A stretch of 64,000 bases of DNA from the NCBI RefSeq assembly GCF_009017415.1, contig NC_092405.1:620001-684000 (forward strand). Direction: 5' to 3'. A model generated the notes under the pieces. It saw only the letters and a program-made list of their open reading frames with translations. It was not told where the DNA came from and made no database searches. Position numbers and translations under genes: made by a program. Shown piece by piece: positions 36,440-47,885 of the stretch (position 1 is its first letter; every line of letters starts with the position of its first letter). Source of the stretch: Aspergillus flavus. Lineage: Eukaryota; Ascomycota; Eurotiomycetes; Eurotiales; Aspergillaceae.

Positions 36440-37876
36440 CTATTTCTTCACAGCAGCAGCAGCCCTAACCTCTTCATCCTTTGGCAAGATATCCGGCACC
36501 GGCCCAACAGGGGTAATCGCGAACTGATTAATCTGCGTATGACTCTTCGTATAATGGAACTTGATATGCTCGAACTCCGTCGTCTCCCGGAACGCCGGAA
36601 TGTCCCAATACAAATTCCTCAACCAGCGATGAATAGCGGGATACCCGGACCTGATATCACGGATATTGCACTTGAAATGCTGCACATACACAGGGTCAAA
36701 CCGCACGATGGTCGTAAAAAGCCTGATATCCGCTTCGGTGAGCGCTGAACCGAAGAAGTACGGCGAGGCATTGCTCTGAAGGTGGGCTTCGATCTTGTCG
36801 AGGGAGGAGAAGAGCGTTGTCACGTTCTTCTGGTAGGCTTCTTGTGTGGTTGCGAAGCCGGACTTGTAGACACCGTTGTTGACATCGTTGTAGATCCACT
36901 CATTTGAAGTGTCTATTTCGCTACGGAGGCTGGTTGGGTAGAGGTCGAGAAGCTTTTGGGAAGAGTTCGCGGGGAGGAGGTCGTCGAATTCGTAGTAAAG
37001 CATGCGGATTATCTCGGCGCTCTGGAGGGGAGTTTTGTGTTAGTACGAGGTCGTCTGGGGGTTAGCTGGGGAAGTTGACTTTACCTCGTTGCTTACGATA
37101 CGTTGTGTCTTTTTGTCGTATAGCACTGGGACAGTGAATCGGCCTGTGTAGTCTGGGTCGTTGGCGAAGTAGATGTCCCGGAGGTGGGTGACATCAGAGT
37201 GTAATGGGTCTGGGGTGGTGTTTTCTCCGGGGAGCTTTTCATCTGAGGTCACGAAGCGCCAGCCTGGAGTCGCTGGTTAGTTCACTCGTACTTTGCGTAT
37301 TTTTCTTGGAGATTCCGGACCTTTCTCGCCCAAGTGCCAGTGCACAGATGTGAAGGTGATAAAATCTTCCAGACCCTTGAGCTTCCGGGTGATCAGTGTG
37401 CGATGTGCTAGAGACGATGTTAGTGATTAAACATCCGATTACGAACGCTAGAAAAAAAAAAAAAAAAAAAAGGAAAAGAAGGATAGAATATAGAAGGTAT
37501 TGCTCACCCCATGGACAAGCATAGGAGACATAGAGATGATAACGGTCCTTTTCTGGGGGGAATTCCGCGCCGGCTTCTCTGGAGATCCAATTGCGGAAGA
37601 TGGAAGTCTGGCGTTTGAACTCGCCCGATTTGTCATTGCGACTGACCCAGTCGGTGATCTTATCGGCATTACCGGTCTGTAGCGATATAACCTCAATAAG
37701 GAGCTCAAAAGCTGTTTTATGAGCAATTGGTATAAGCTTACCGACATACTGCGCGTTGAAGAGGGGAGGAGCTGTATGGGGCTGACGGAGCTTCTGTAGG
37801 ATGTGATGATTCTGGGTTGGGTGATAAATTGCGAGATCTGTTGGGTTCGACGCAGTGCAGAATAAATACGAGACAT
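36440..37876 (-). CDS. Glutathionyl-hydroquinone reductase / omega-type GST (ECM4/GTO-like)
   Basis: Exons are 37876-37742, 37676-37508, 37407-37321, 37263-37085 and 37021-36440, giving 383 residues. The first exon codes a basic, Ser/Arg-rich presequence (MSRIYSALRRTQQISQ to SSTRSMS), so I predict mitochondrial import. The thioredoxin-like domain carries the catalytic Cys99 in YACPWAHRTLITRK, the CPWA signature of this Xi class. The C-terminal helical domain includes NEWIYNDVNNGVYKSGFA and LTEADIRLFTTIVRFDPVY, where the conserved Tyr residues help bind hydroquinone substrates. The enzyme reduces glutathionyl-hydroquinones with GSH. Joining exon 1 to exon 2 (TCG then ACC) restores the conserved DKITDWV start of the domain. 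Confidence 0.92.
37443..37470 (+). repeat. homopolymer A tract inside intron 2 of the GST gene
   Basis: A run of about 19 A on the plus strand (poly-T on the coding strand) sits in the 100-bp intron 37408-37507. It can stand in for the polypyrimidine tract and is prone to length change. Confidence 0.85.
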
Positions 37877-38322
37877 GGGAGGAGTTATATCTGAAGGGAG
37901 GGGTCGTGTTTTTCAAGAATTAAGTAGCCATCGAGGACCAAAGCTATATTGCTGGAGAACCAATGGCGGGGACAGCCTATGACGTTAGTCCCGCTGCTTA
38001 CGGCGGAATCACATAACACCTGACAAAGCACTCGGCTCGGTCTAGATTCCGACATCTGGAGCTTACCTATTGACAATCGAACGGTTCAACAGACAACAAT
38101 AGATGACAAAGAATCCTCTACTATTTTTCGTTGGATTACACATGCTCATCAAAATTAGATCACCTACAGATGTATAGCAATATGTTCTGCTCTACACTGC
38201 AAAAGCACCAAGGCGAACGTGTATCATTCTGAAGAAGAAAAAAGTCATATATCATTGTTTATAAACTTGAGGTACCATAGGGGCCATATTCTAGCGGCCA
38301 GATTTTATGTAGATGCGGCACA
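37877..38322. other. spacer between GST promoter and UBA1 3' end
   Basis: Both neighbours run on the minus strand, so this holds the GST promoter and the downstream flank of uba1. No gene is seen. Confidence 0.45.
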
Positions 38323-41300
38323 TTACTTCCTCAGCTTCACCATCACATAAGGGATCTCGACATCCTCCTCCGTTGTATCCTCAGCCGTAACTTCAAAGAT
38401 GATATTCTTTTGATGTTCCGGAACGGGCTTCTTGCTGATATGCTCCACCAACTTGCTCATCCTACATACCAACGTTAGTTAATCAACTTAGTAGAGAAAT
38501 CGGGGTTAAGAGAATACGTACGTCAATGGGAGACGGTCCTTCACCTTCGAGGGAGGATAGAAACTGGCATACAGCAAGCTCACTCCCGAGCTGACCATGC
38601 TGATTTCCAAACCCTTGTCAGAGAAGTGCTTGAGGAAGTCCTGCAGAGGAATATCGTCCACCTCGAAGCGATCCCAAAGCTGATCAATGGTCACTTCACC
38701 CTCCTTGCCCTGGTATTTGCCCTTGGGGCTAGGAATGGGTTCACTGAAACCGAAGAACGGAAGTGCAAGATTCACAAAGCCGTTCTTGTACTGTTCAATG
38801 TCATCCTTGCCGTCGATAATCTTGTAGAACTCTAGGGCAACGAGTCCAGTAACCAGCGCGGTGGTCGTCGCGATAGCAGGAATGATCTTGCCAGCTATGA
38901 ATTTAGTCTTATGGCGGTCAGCCTGGGGGATTTCGTAGTTGTCGGCTCGGAGGTTGCTGGCCGCCGTAATGAAGTCAATATGATGGTTGGTATCATCATC
39001 CTTCTCGAACTCAACTGGGTTCAAGCGGAATCCAGCAAGTGACTTCGGCGATGGCAGCGAGTCGACAAGGCGCTGGATCTCCGCGTTATCATCGAAAGAT
39101 GAGCCAGCGTTTCCAGCGTTCGGGTCGGCCTCATTCTCATCTGCCTGGATCTTCACGCCAGACTTGGGCGTGAATTCAGGGATAATCATATTGTCGACGA
39201 CCTTGCGGTAGTATTCCTTGTCTGCTCCGGGGTTCTTGATTCCATAGTTGAAAGCGTGGAGGTTCGCGCCGGCAACGATGAACCCGAGGTGCGTGGGGTT
39301 TGAGCTATCGAACTTCAAAGGTGTTGGAGCACGCTTGGGGCCGGACCAGAAAGGCTGTCCAGAAGAGGTCTTGGAATCTCGAGGGAAGTTGTACAGTAAC
39401 TGCTGAATTGCATTGTTGTACTGACCTTCAAACTGATGGCGAGCCCAGGCAATGCAATCGTCAAAAGTCAGTGGCTTGTTGGCCACCAAGAAATCGTGCA
39501 GTTGCTCCAAAGTCTGCTTCTCATTGCCAGCCTGTTTGAGCGTCTGCTCAATGTAGTTTGGCTGTGACAGATACATGTTGACAGCCTCGGGAGGGCCAAC
39601 AAAGTAGGTCTGGAAAAGATCCCTGGCCCAGGCAATAGTGTGCTCAATCCGGTTGGGAAAACTCTTCAGAGTACACATGGGGAAGGACTTCTCGGGAGGA
39701 TCCTGGGAGCTGGAGTAGGACTCGGTAATATGTGGAAGGATAACTTGGGTGTTGCCCTTGGTGCCAAGAGTGCCACTCTCGAGGAGAGGCTTACGGAAGA
39801 AGACACAACGGCGATCAACGTAAGTTCTGGCATCGACATTGTCCAGCGCGTTGGTAACCCCATCCAATCCTTCCCAGAATTCCTCGTTGAAGATGTGCTC
39901 AGTGTCTTGCCCGACACGGTCACGCAATGCGACAATCTTGCCCTCTAGCTCGGGGTTCATGGCCTGAACGGCAGCCGAGGCACACTCACTCTTAAGCTTG
40001 CCAACATCCTTACTGCGGAATAGGAACTGACGGTTGAGGTTGCTCTTCTCGATCTGGTCCATATCGGTAACATAAATTTTTCCCTTAGGACCGGTTCCCA
40101 AACCCATCATGGCCCAGTTCTTGAGGGTCTCACATCCAATTGCACCTGCGCCAACAAGAAATTGGGTAGTGTTGGCGATCTTCTCCTGGAACTCTTTACC
40201 AAAGACAGCAATCTGACCATCATACCGGGTTCCAAGGGGTTTGCAGCTCTCTTCAGACCGGGTAGTAGAAGCCGGAAGCGACTCGAGAGAGTCTAGGTAA
40301 AGCCATTGCTTAACAGGGCTGAACTTTCCCGAGACAGCTTTAAGGACCTCCTGTGCTGTAACACCACCAAAGAACGCGGCCAAGGGGCTGAGATCACCGC
40401 GTGCTTGGTAACTAAGCTCCTTAATGAGCTTCTCGTCCAACTCGACCTTGTCTTCCTGGTTCGAGGCGAGGTCGTTAGAGATCTTGAGGACCTCCTGGGC
40501 ATCACTCTCATTGTGAGGGCGAGGAAGCTGGCCATCATGGCACTCGGCAAACTTGTGAAGCGCCTGGACACCGATGTGTAGCTGTTGCGGCCGGTCGAAC
40601 TTGGCAAAGTCCGAAATCATAAGCTCAGGCTTCTTGAGCTGCTCCTCCAAGGGTTGGTAGTCGACAAACTTGGGCATCTTGACCTGTGTAAAGATACCGC
40701 CAGACTGGTACGTCCCAAGGCCAGAGACATCACCAATATGAAACGTGTAAGGGCCCTTAACAGTAACCTTGCGAGGGGCGGAGTTATTCAGGCCATCCAT
40801 GCCCTTTACCTCGGTGAATGTCACATAGTCTCCATCTTCTAAACCGTGTCGGCTCTCGTCAAGAGCGGACACTAGACCATCCTCATCAATGCCGGCCACA
40901 ATGCCACTCACAAGCTCTTCACCTGTAGCATCACCGATGGTGAAGTTCTTTCCAAAGTCGTTAAAGAGGTAACCGAAAAGACCGAAGGTGTCGGCAATGG
41001 TGAGGTAGATGCCGTTCTTGTGGCAGAAGTCCGCAATAGCAAGTTGATCCTTCAGGGGTGTGAGGGTAAGGACCACTGCCTGGTAGCGTTTCAGTTGCTC
41101 CAGGTTATCTACGAGGTTACCACCTTCGTGGACCGTGACGGGAACATATGAGTTGAGTTCGGCGACCTTAGGGGCCGTCACTTCGGCACGCGGCTTGCCG
41201 ACATCTTGGGATTGAAGGAAGAACTGGGAGGAAAGGTCTGAGATAGCAACGGGCGCAGGATCGTACAAAGTGAGAGACTTCACACCGGCGAGAGCAATGT

Positions 41301-41684
41301 TCTTGGCTGATACAGTTGTTAGAGCTGTCTGTACTGCATACGGCTACCGTCGTACATACCGATCTCAACACCAAGCCCCTTCAGTCCGACAACAAGAACA
41401 TTCGAAGTGCCCATGCGCTTCATAGCCTCATGTCCAAGCACATACCTGAGGGTAGAGAAGAGAAGTAGTCAGTATAACCATTTCCGAGGTGAAATATGGA
41501 GCTGGATACTGGGAGCACTCACAGCTGTCGACTGTACAGAGATTCATCAATCTCCCCCTGCTTAATCTTCTCCACAGTTTCCTGTGGGTTATCGACGTTC
41601 ATTTCGACGTCCTACATCTTGTCAGCGATGGTGGATGAAGAATATTTTTAGGAATGGATGGTTGATACTGGGGCATACCGTCAT
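38323..41684 (-). CDS. uba1: Ubiquitin-activating enzyme E1
   Basis: Exons are 41684-41679, 41611-41523, 41445-41360, 41306-38522 and 38461-38323, giving 1034 residues, the usual size. [20 protein letters not shown] opens the inactive adenylation half. The active ATP-binding half has [20 protein letters not shown] and [19 protein letters not shown]. The catalytic Cys is residue 605 in [12 protein letters not shown]. The last exon codes the ubiquitin-fold domain ending [17 protein letters not shown] and VMVKLRK. It activates ubiquitin with ATP and passes it to E2 enzymes. The start is the only available ATG upstream of an intron with good signals, which makes a six-base first coding exon. ATG 41602 is the alternative. 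Confidence 0.95.
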
Positions 41685-42597
41685 GATTTTCTTCTCCGGT
41701 CGAGTTGGGGACTTGTCGGCAGACGCTCTTCGCTTTCCCAGCTTCGCAGCGTCGCGAACGGGAATTTCGGAGGTAATTGTGGCGATCTGAGAGCCGAAAG
41801 CCTTGCCTTCAAGCAAGACTTTCCAACAGTTATTTGACTCGAGTCTACAGCTCCTGGCGCGGGCTTAGGAGGGGTAGCGGTCAAAGTACCGGGAAGGTGG
41901 CGGTGATTGTTTTCACTCTAGGATATTGTACAAAAGCCTCCTGATGGAAATGGCGGGATAGGAAGAAAACTTTGAGATGCGAGACTAAAAAACAAACTGA
42001 CAGAACGACAGAGAAAGATGGGGAAAAGAGACAACGTTGTTACGATGGAAACGTCTCCTCCAGTAGCGACGTAAGAGGGACAAGCTGTCGGTGGCTGACT
42101 CAGCAGTAGCGCGTGGTGATTGGCCGTTGCCCCGCGGGCGGAAGATGACCGCCAAATTGCCAATAAACCACGAAATACACCTAGTATGGGAGCTCAATTG
42201 AGGGCGGTGACGGAAATAATGATGACGGGTACAATGGGTAACTGAAGGTATCTAAAGCTCAATATAGCTCATACTGACTTTTAGCCATAGATTCCACCCT
42301 TTAGAACAAGTATTGCCTCCCTCCATCAGTTACATAGCTACGGAGATACTCTGCATCTCCGCATCTACGCGACGCGCCGCAATATCGGGCTGAACGCAGA
42401 ACCACCGGCAGCTATTGACTGTCGGCCACCGTATATGTGTCGGTACGAGCTTCTAGGACGCGGACTTTTATATTGGCAACATAAAAGGTCCAGCGCGGAC
42501 AAAAATAGCGCTTTAAGGTAGGCTGACCTTGCAAGATAGTGTTAGCTCCTTTATCACGCACATGTCTTAACGGTTTCTGAAGAGAGCTCCAAACAGA
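41685..42597. promoter_or_regulatory. bidirectional promoter region, uba1 and gamma-tubulin complex gene
   Basis: About 0.9 kb between divergent starts. CCAAT-type elements appear near 42117 (as ATTGG) and 42160 (CCAAT), which fit fungal HAP-complex sites, although no test of function is possible here. The part next to uba1 is its leader and carries in-frame but ATG-less sequence. Confidence 0.45.
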
Positions 42598-45009
42598 ATG
42601 CTCCACGAAATCCTTCTCTCCCTCTCCGGCCAACCGTCACCACTTTTCGAAGCCCATGCCGAAGAAGATACAGTCTCTGAGGATGCGTTTCCTCTCCTGT
42701 CGCCTCCGGAAAAAGCCCTCCTCGCCTCCCTTGCCCGTCTGAGTCGACTCCATGCTAAACTACGAGCTCATACGGCCTTGATCTCTTCCTCACACTCTTC
42801 TGTCATATGTCGAGCTGCTTCAACTGCGATTAGTACACAGCATCTTGGGGATTTTCAACGAAAGGTACTCGAAGTGGAAAAATCAATTTTGGTGGAGGAT
42901 AGCGGGTATGTTGGTGGGTACGGAATTGTGCCATTGTCCACGATAGTTGGCGAATTCTCTCCTTGGACCCGACGGCTCGAATGGCTTTGGGAGGTCGCCC
43001 GATTTATTCTTCCTAATCACAAGAAAGCCAACAACCAGAGTTGCACGGGCGCAGCACTGATCGATTACCTTCGGGCGGAATCGCAAACCGGATATATAGA
43101 CATTGGGGAGATGGCGCTGCACCTGATCAGCGCCGCTGAAACAGCTTGGATGAGGCAACTGTCAACGTGGCTGCTATATGGGAATCTTCCTGTGCTAGGC
43201 AAGGACGACTTTTTCATTCAAGAGGATAGCATAGCCGAGAGCAACCGTACCCCGGCTGTGGCACAATTTGTTCTACGAACAGACTTGCAACCCAAATTTG
43301 TCTCCCCCGACGCAGCTTCATCTATACTATTTATTGGGAAAACATTGAACCTTATCAGGGCAAAGCGCAGTGGCTCTAGAACAGGTCCTCCAGCAGGTCT
43401 TTCAACTACACCTGTCACTCTACACGGAGAGCATATCGAGCACTTTGCTACACTGAAATCACCCATATCGACCGCCAAACTATCCAATAGCATAAACTCC
43501 ATTCGGTTATCATTGTCGCAAAGCACACTCTCTAAACTGCTACCGCTCCCTAAGATCCTCGAGATTCTGGCTGTCCTCCATGATTTCTTGTTGCTGAGAC
43601 GCGGCGAGTTTGCGTCGGCGCTTGTATCGCATGCCGATGCTCGTTTACTCGAAAGACATCGACGACCGGGAAATTTGGCTTCCAAAGGCAAATTTGCCGA
43701 GGGCCTCCAAGGACTTTCCATCAAGGAGGGAGATGTTGCGAATGCTTTGTCACAAGCGTTAGCTGAGCTGTATTCTTTGCAAAACGAGGAAGATCCCGTA
43801 GATGATGAGCTTGATCTTGCGAGAAGCCTTCTGCAGCTATCAATGAATGATAAAAGAAAAGGCCACTCAGTCGCGGCGACACCTTCAGCGGGTGGGTCTG
43901 ACCATTTAGCGAACATCTCGGATATCCCTTTCGATGACCTCCTTTTCCCATCCCCAACAGTTCTCTCAGCACAAGTGCACCCACCTTTGGATCTATTCCT
44001 CTCAGCTTCTGACGTTTTAATATATTCAAAAATTCACTCCTATCTTCTGGGTATTCGACGTGCGCAACTACACTTGGGGGACCTTTGGAAACACACATTT
44101 CTGCGAAAGATCCACCCATCCCCATTGGGTCCACCCAGGAGCAACTCCCAGTTTGGCCAGAACAAGCTCAGAGCGGGGAGGCAAAGAGACAACATCCGAA
44201 CCCGTCAGATGAGACCTGTCTGGGCTACGTGCAGTGCTTCCCTTTTTGTTTTGTCAGAGGTAGGCAGCTTTTTTCAAGGAGAGGTTATCAATGGCTCTTG
44301 GCAACACTTCCGGGGGTGGATTGGCGGTGCCCCAGCCTCGTCCACGAACTCCCGACCTGGAACTTCGTCGTCGTCAAAGAGCAAGCCCAGCTATAACAGC
44401 ATGGTCTCTGAGGAAATGTCTGAAGCTGGCTTGGACCGATCCATTCAGTCACCAAGGACACGGCATGATCCTGAAACATTGACGGTCGCACATCGTCGGT
44501 ACCTATTCACCATGGTTCAAGCACTCTTTTTGACCGACAGACCTTTCACAAAAGCCCTTCGATTCCTACTTACCAGTGTCGACCATTTCATCGCACTTGT
44601 GGTCCGTCTCGAAAGCATTCAGCGCAACATGGATTTAGAGACAGACGAAGGTGTCGTGGACTCCTTGGTCGATTACGCCGGAGAAGAGAAGGAAGTATGG
44701 CAATCACTTAGTGCAGCGCGAGGCGAAGTTGAGACTGGAATCAAGGTTCTTGTGGCACGGCTGAAAGACATCGACGATAGCCGGTCTGGGGAGGGACGAA
44801 CCATGTTTGATATGTCAAAAAACCCACGTGAAAACTGGTCAATGTACCAGCAGAATGGCACAGGTACTGAGGCCAACTTGGGCCACTATGTGCCCAGAAA
44901 GGCGGCCGGAGTGGATCGACTGTTAATGAAGTTAGACTTCGGGAACGCAAATGGAAGCATTGGGCCCGCAGCGTTTGTATCAGGTGGATATGGCAACGCG
45001 GGATACTAG
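42598..45009 (+). CDS. Gamma-tubulin complex component, GCP4-like (Spc97/Spc98 family)
   Basis: A single exon of 803 residues starting MLHEILLSLSGQPSPLF, the hallmark N-terminus of this family. YGIVPLSTIVGEFSPWTRRL and MALHLISAAETAWMRQLSTW belong to the GRIP1 region. YLLGIRRAQLHLGDLWK and RPVWATCSASLFVLSEV open the GRIP2 half that contacts gamma-tubulin. The protein joins the gamma-tubulin ring complex that nucleates microtubules at spindle pole bodies. I call GCP4 rather than GCP2/3 from its shorter length and the N-terminal pattern. A Ser-rich insert (about 570-600) looks disordered. Confidence 0.9.
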   Translation: MLHEILLSLSGQPSPLFEAHAEEDTVSEDAFPLLSPPEKALLASLARLSRLHAKLRAHTALISSSHSSVICRAASTAISTQHLGDFQRKVLEVEKSILVEDSGYVGGYGIVPLSTIVGEFSPWTRRLEWLWEVARFILPNHKKANNQSCTGAALIDYLRAESQTGYIDIGEMALHLISAAETAWMRQLSTWLLYGNLPVLGKDDFFIQEDSIAESNRTPAVAQFVLRTDLQPKFVSPDAASSILFIGKTLNLIRAKRSGSRTGPPAGLSTTPVTLHGEHIEHFATLKSPISTAKLSNSINSIRLSLSQSTLSKLLPLPKILEILAVLHDFLLLRRGEFASALVSHADARLLERHRRPGNLASKGKFAEGLQGLSIKEGDVANALSQALAELYSLQNEEDPVDDELDLARSLLQLSMNDKRKGHSVAATPSAGGSDHLANISDIPFDDLLFPSPTVLSAQVHPPLDLFLSASDVLIYSKIHSYLLGIRRAQLHLGDLWKHTFLRKIHPSPLGPPRSNSQFGQNKLRAGRQRDNIRTRQMRPVWATCSASLFVLSEVGSFFQGEVINGSWQHFRGWIGGAPASSTNSRPGTSSSSKSKPSYNSMVSEEMSEAGLDRSIQSPRTRHDPETLTVAHRRYLFTMVQALFLTDRPFTKALRFLLTSVDHFIALVVRLESIQRNMDLETDEGVVDSLVDYAGEEKEVWQSLSAARGEVETGIKVLVARLKDIDDSRSGEGRTMFDMSKNPRENWSMYQQNGTGTEANLGHYVPRKAAGVDRLLMKLDFGNANGSIGPAAFVSGGYGNAGY

Positions 45010-45366
45010 GAAATCCGACTCCTGGGAAACGATTTATGAGTATGGTCATGTAACGTATTCTTAGCATAAACTTAGGAATTTACTATTGTCATGGGGCAAC
45101 ATGACTGCCTAACTCATCCCCCGACACTCGGGAGGAACTACTAACCTACGGGATAGGGTCCGGGGAAGCCACTCCCTAAGCGGTCCCTAATATTAAGTGG
45201 GCTCGGGGGCTGGGCCAACGCCAGTGTCACGAAGGTTAGTGCTAAACCCTGCCGCATAACCACTGCCTATGGTAGGCGTCATATCTCCTGTGTGAGGCAG
45301 GAGATCTACTAATAGAACTTATAGTCGCTGAAAGAGGTGAAGAGACAGAGAGACAGAGAGAGAGAC

Positions 45367-45410
<44 letters not shown>

Positions 45411-47885
45411 ACGTATAGAATACAACACTCTATTGACACTATTCAATTTCTTGTAGCCCTTCCTTGCCTTGGGCTCTACAATGTTAAGCTTAACCTTCAT
45501 TTACCCTGGGTTTCGGCTAGGCGGGATCTAGTTAGCCCCTGCAGGCTTGACACCTGCTGGATCCGATCAGAAGCTTCATGTTTATTTTACTTCCTCCGTC
45601 TCTGCATGCCACTGAGGCTCAACTCAGGGATGGGACTCAAATGTCTTACTGTTATACTTTCTAAAACTAATTTACTTTCTCTCATTGAGGCTAACCAAGC
45701 TTGTCCAGTTGGCCGGATGACGTGACTATACGCACAACGTACAACACATTATCCTTTCTGCAACCAGCTGTGGCAAAGTTTGAACAGCAAAGAAGCAGCA
45801 CTTTGGCCCATAACAGAATGAAAGATCCCTGGATGTTTTTGAAAGAAATATTACGAAACTTGGAATTCTACCGCATAGGCCAATTGCAAGCAACGCCATG
45901 TGCCTCGGGCAGTGTCAGCGGTCAAAGACGCAACCAATGTCAAATGATCAATATCCAATCTCTTGTGGAAACCTCCTCAATGCATATCGTCCTACATGCA
46001 CATCATTATACGGCGTTAGGTGAGCACTAGCCAAGAAAAAAATGTGAAGGTACACATGATTCAGGGTTCCTTTCACGGAATACCCAAATAGGTAACCGAG
46101 ATGATTGGGCCCTAACTTCAGCCACAGGGGGAGAGCTTAATCTATCGGGATCTCAACAGCCAGTGTCTATTTTAATTTGATGCTTATTCTCCGACCAACT
46201 AGGCGATGATATGCTTCTTTGTACATGAATTTTTACGCTTGACCACTGTGCCCCGCTTGACCATGGACGGTTGAAGTGATGATGAGGCCCCTAAATTGGT
46301 GTAAGGGGGACCATTGCCCCGGCCGGGAAGACGGGACAGATATCAAGAGGTTGGGTCTGCCTAACAGGCAGGTTACTCGAAGAATCTTGGGTTCCTGTGG
46401 ATGGAATGTTTGGATTGAAAAGATTGTCTACCTATGCTGTCGGCTCAGGCATGGTTGTCTCGGGCTGTCATTTTTCGGAAGCTTCATGCGCTAAGTAGCA
46501 AAAGTACTGCCGTGGATCCTTAGCGAGCCAGAAAGAGGGAGAGTGGTAGCATATTATTGGCAGAAATGAAGAAGAAAAGGGAAACTAAAAAAAGAAAACA
46601 ATACCAAGGAGGTATGGGTTACCAAATCAACCGGAAGTTGGTTTCCAGGCCACCGACGTTTGGAACTTTTGATTATTGGTTTGTGGAGCAATGTTGCTAT
46701 AAACACGCAAAGTGTGGGGAAGAAACAACCTGGGCAAGAAAAACTCTGGAAAGATGAATGACCCAAAGACTGGGACTGATACTGCAAGGATCGTCCAAGA
46801 CTGACTGTCTAGAACCATGAAAGAAGCAATGGATGCCCTAATCAGTGTTATCTTGCTGCGGGAAGGTACTTTGGCACTGTGAGGGCGGATTACACCACCA
46901 CTTGCGATGCCGAGGCTGCTATTGGAGGATTGCCTTCCCGCAAAGAAGGGAAAGCCGGGGTAACCGTCGCTTCCCCGGTATTAGCTGGGAAAGACACCCA
47001 TCGTGAGCTCATCGCAATACAACCCAAGCAAAAAATCTCAATTGAAGCAGGATTTTTCATAACTGATTATGTCAATTGAACTACCTACAATTGACATCAC
47101 AGTTTGCCTCCTTTATTTTTGTTTTGTTTTGTTGTGTTGTGTCCTGCTTGTTGCCCCTTGTTGTTTTCAAATTTATTGACCGCTATGAGCTCCTATGGCG
47201 AGGGACACGAACCGAAATCTGATCCAGCATCTGCCAATTCTCGGTCTCCCCATACTCGGGAATCCCGCGCTGGGTGGACCATTCCACAAACCTAGTGATC
47301 GTCATCCCTCGATCAACTGACCAATCTGTCTTACCCTTCTCGGCCATGAACCATTGTCTGAACAAAAAACTCACGATGTTTCCTTAGAACACAACCGCAC
47401 CCACAATTGCACTTCGGGATTATGTGTCCAATGCCGCTCCATGCCGGTTCACCCCCCATCATCCCTGTGGCAAGGTTCTACCACTGTAATCTGTGCATGG
47501 ACTAGACCCTGTACCATGGATCCTCCCAGGCGTTGAATTGGATCTGGATCACCCTGAAGTCATCGTGAAAGCAATCTAGAATCCAATGGCGGACCCATCA
47601 AGGTATCACGCGGCCGGCTTGATTTTTCTGCTGGCCTTGATTCGCATTCTCTTGCGCAGTGCCTACGATGTTCGCTTTCGGTTGTTATGTCTTACTCCCA
47701 CGCGGTTTGCTCCCTCTGAGACTATAAACCCCAGGCCCTCCTCCGTAGATAGTATGGGTACCAAGCGATTGAGACGTGTTTTAATCTGTGGTAGCATTTA
47801 CTCCTGCTGTGCTATTTCCGTCTCATTTTATTATTGGCATCTCTGTTTAATTTCTAATTCCTCTTAATTTATCAACACCGTAGCC
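45010..47885. other. gene-poor tract with hairpins and an AG microsatellite
   Basis: About 2.9 kb without a credible gene. At 45106-45310 there is a GC-richer segment with two adjacent hairpins (45265-45277 and 45283-45305), followed by the AG repeat, then more structured sequence to about 45640. A perfect 10-bp inverted repeat lies at 47069-47097. The ORF at 47586-47867 (93 codons) overlaps the probable SDR promoter and is not called. Confidence 0.45.
45343..45408 (+). repeat. imperfect (AG)n microsatellite
   Basis: AG units interrupted by GACAG steps in the first part become pure AG in the last about 30 bases. It lies in the gene-poor tract after the gamma-tubulin complex gene. Confidence 0.95.

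Noticed and set aside
47586..47867. 93-codon ORF just upstream of the SDR
   Set aside because: It spans a TATA-like element and the probable leader of the SDR, and its hydrophobic translation has no family resemblance.
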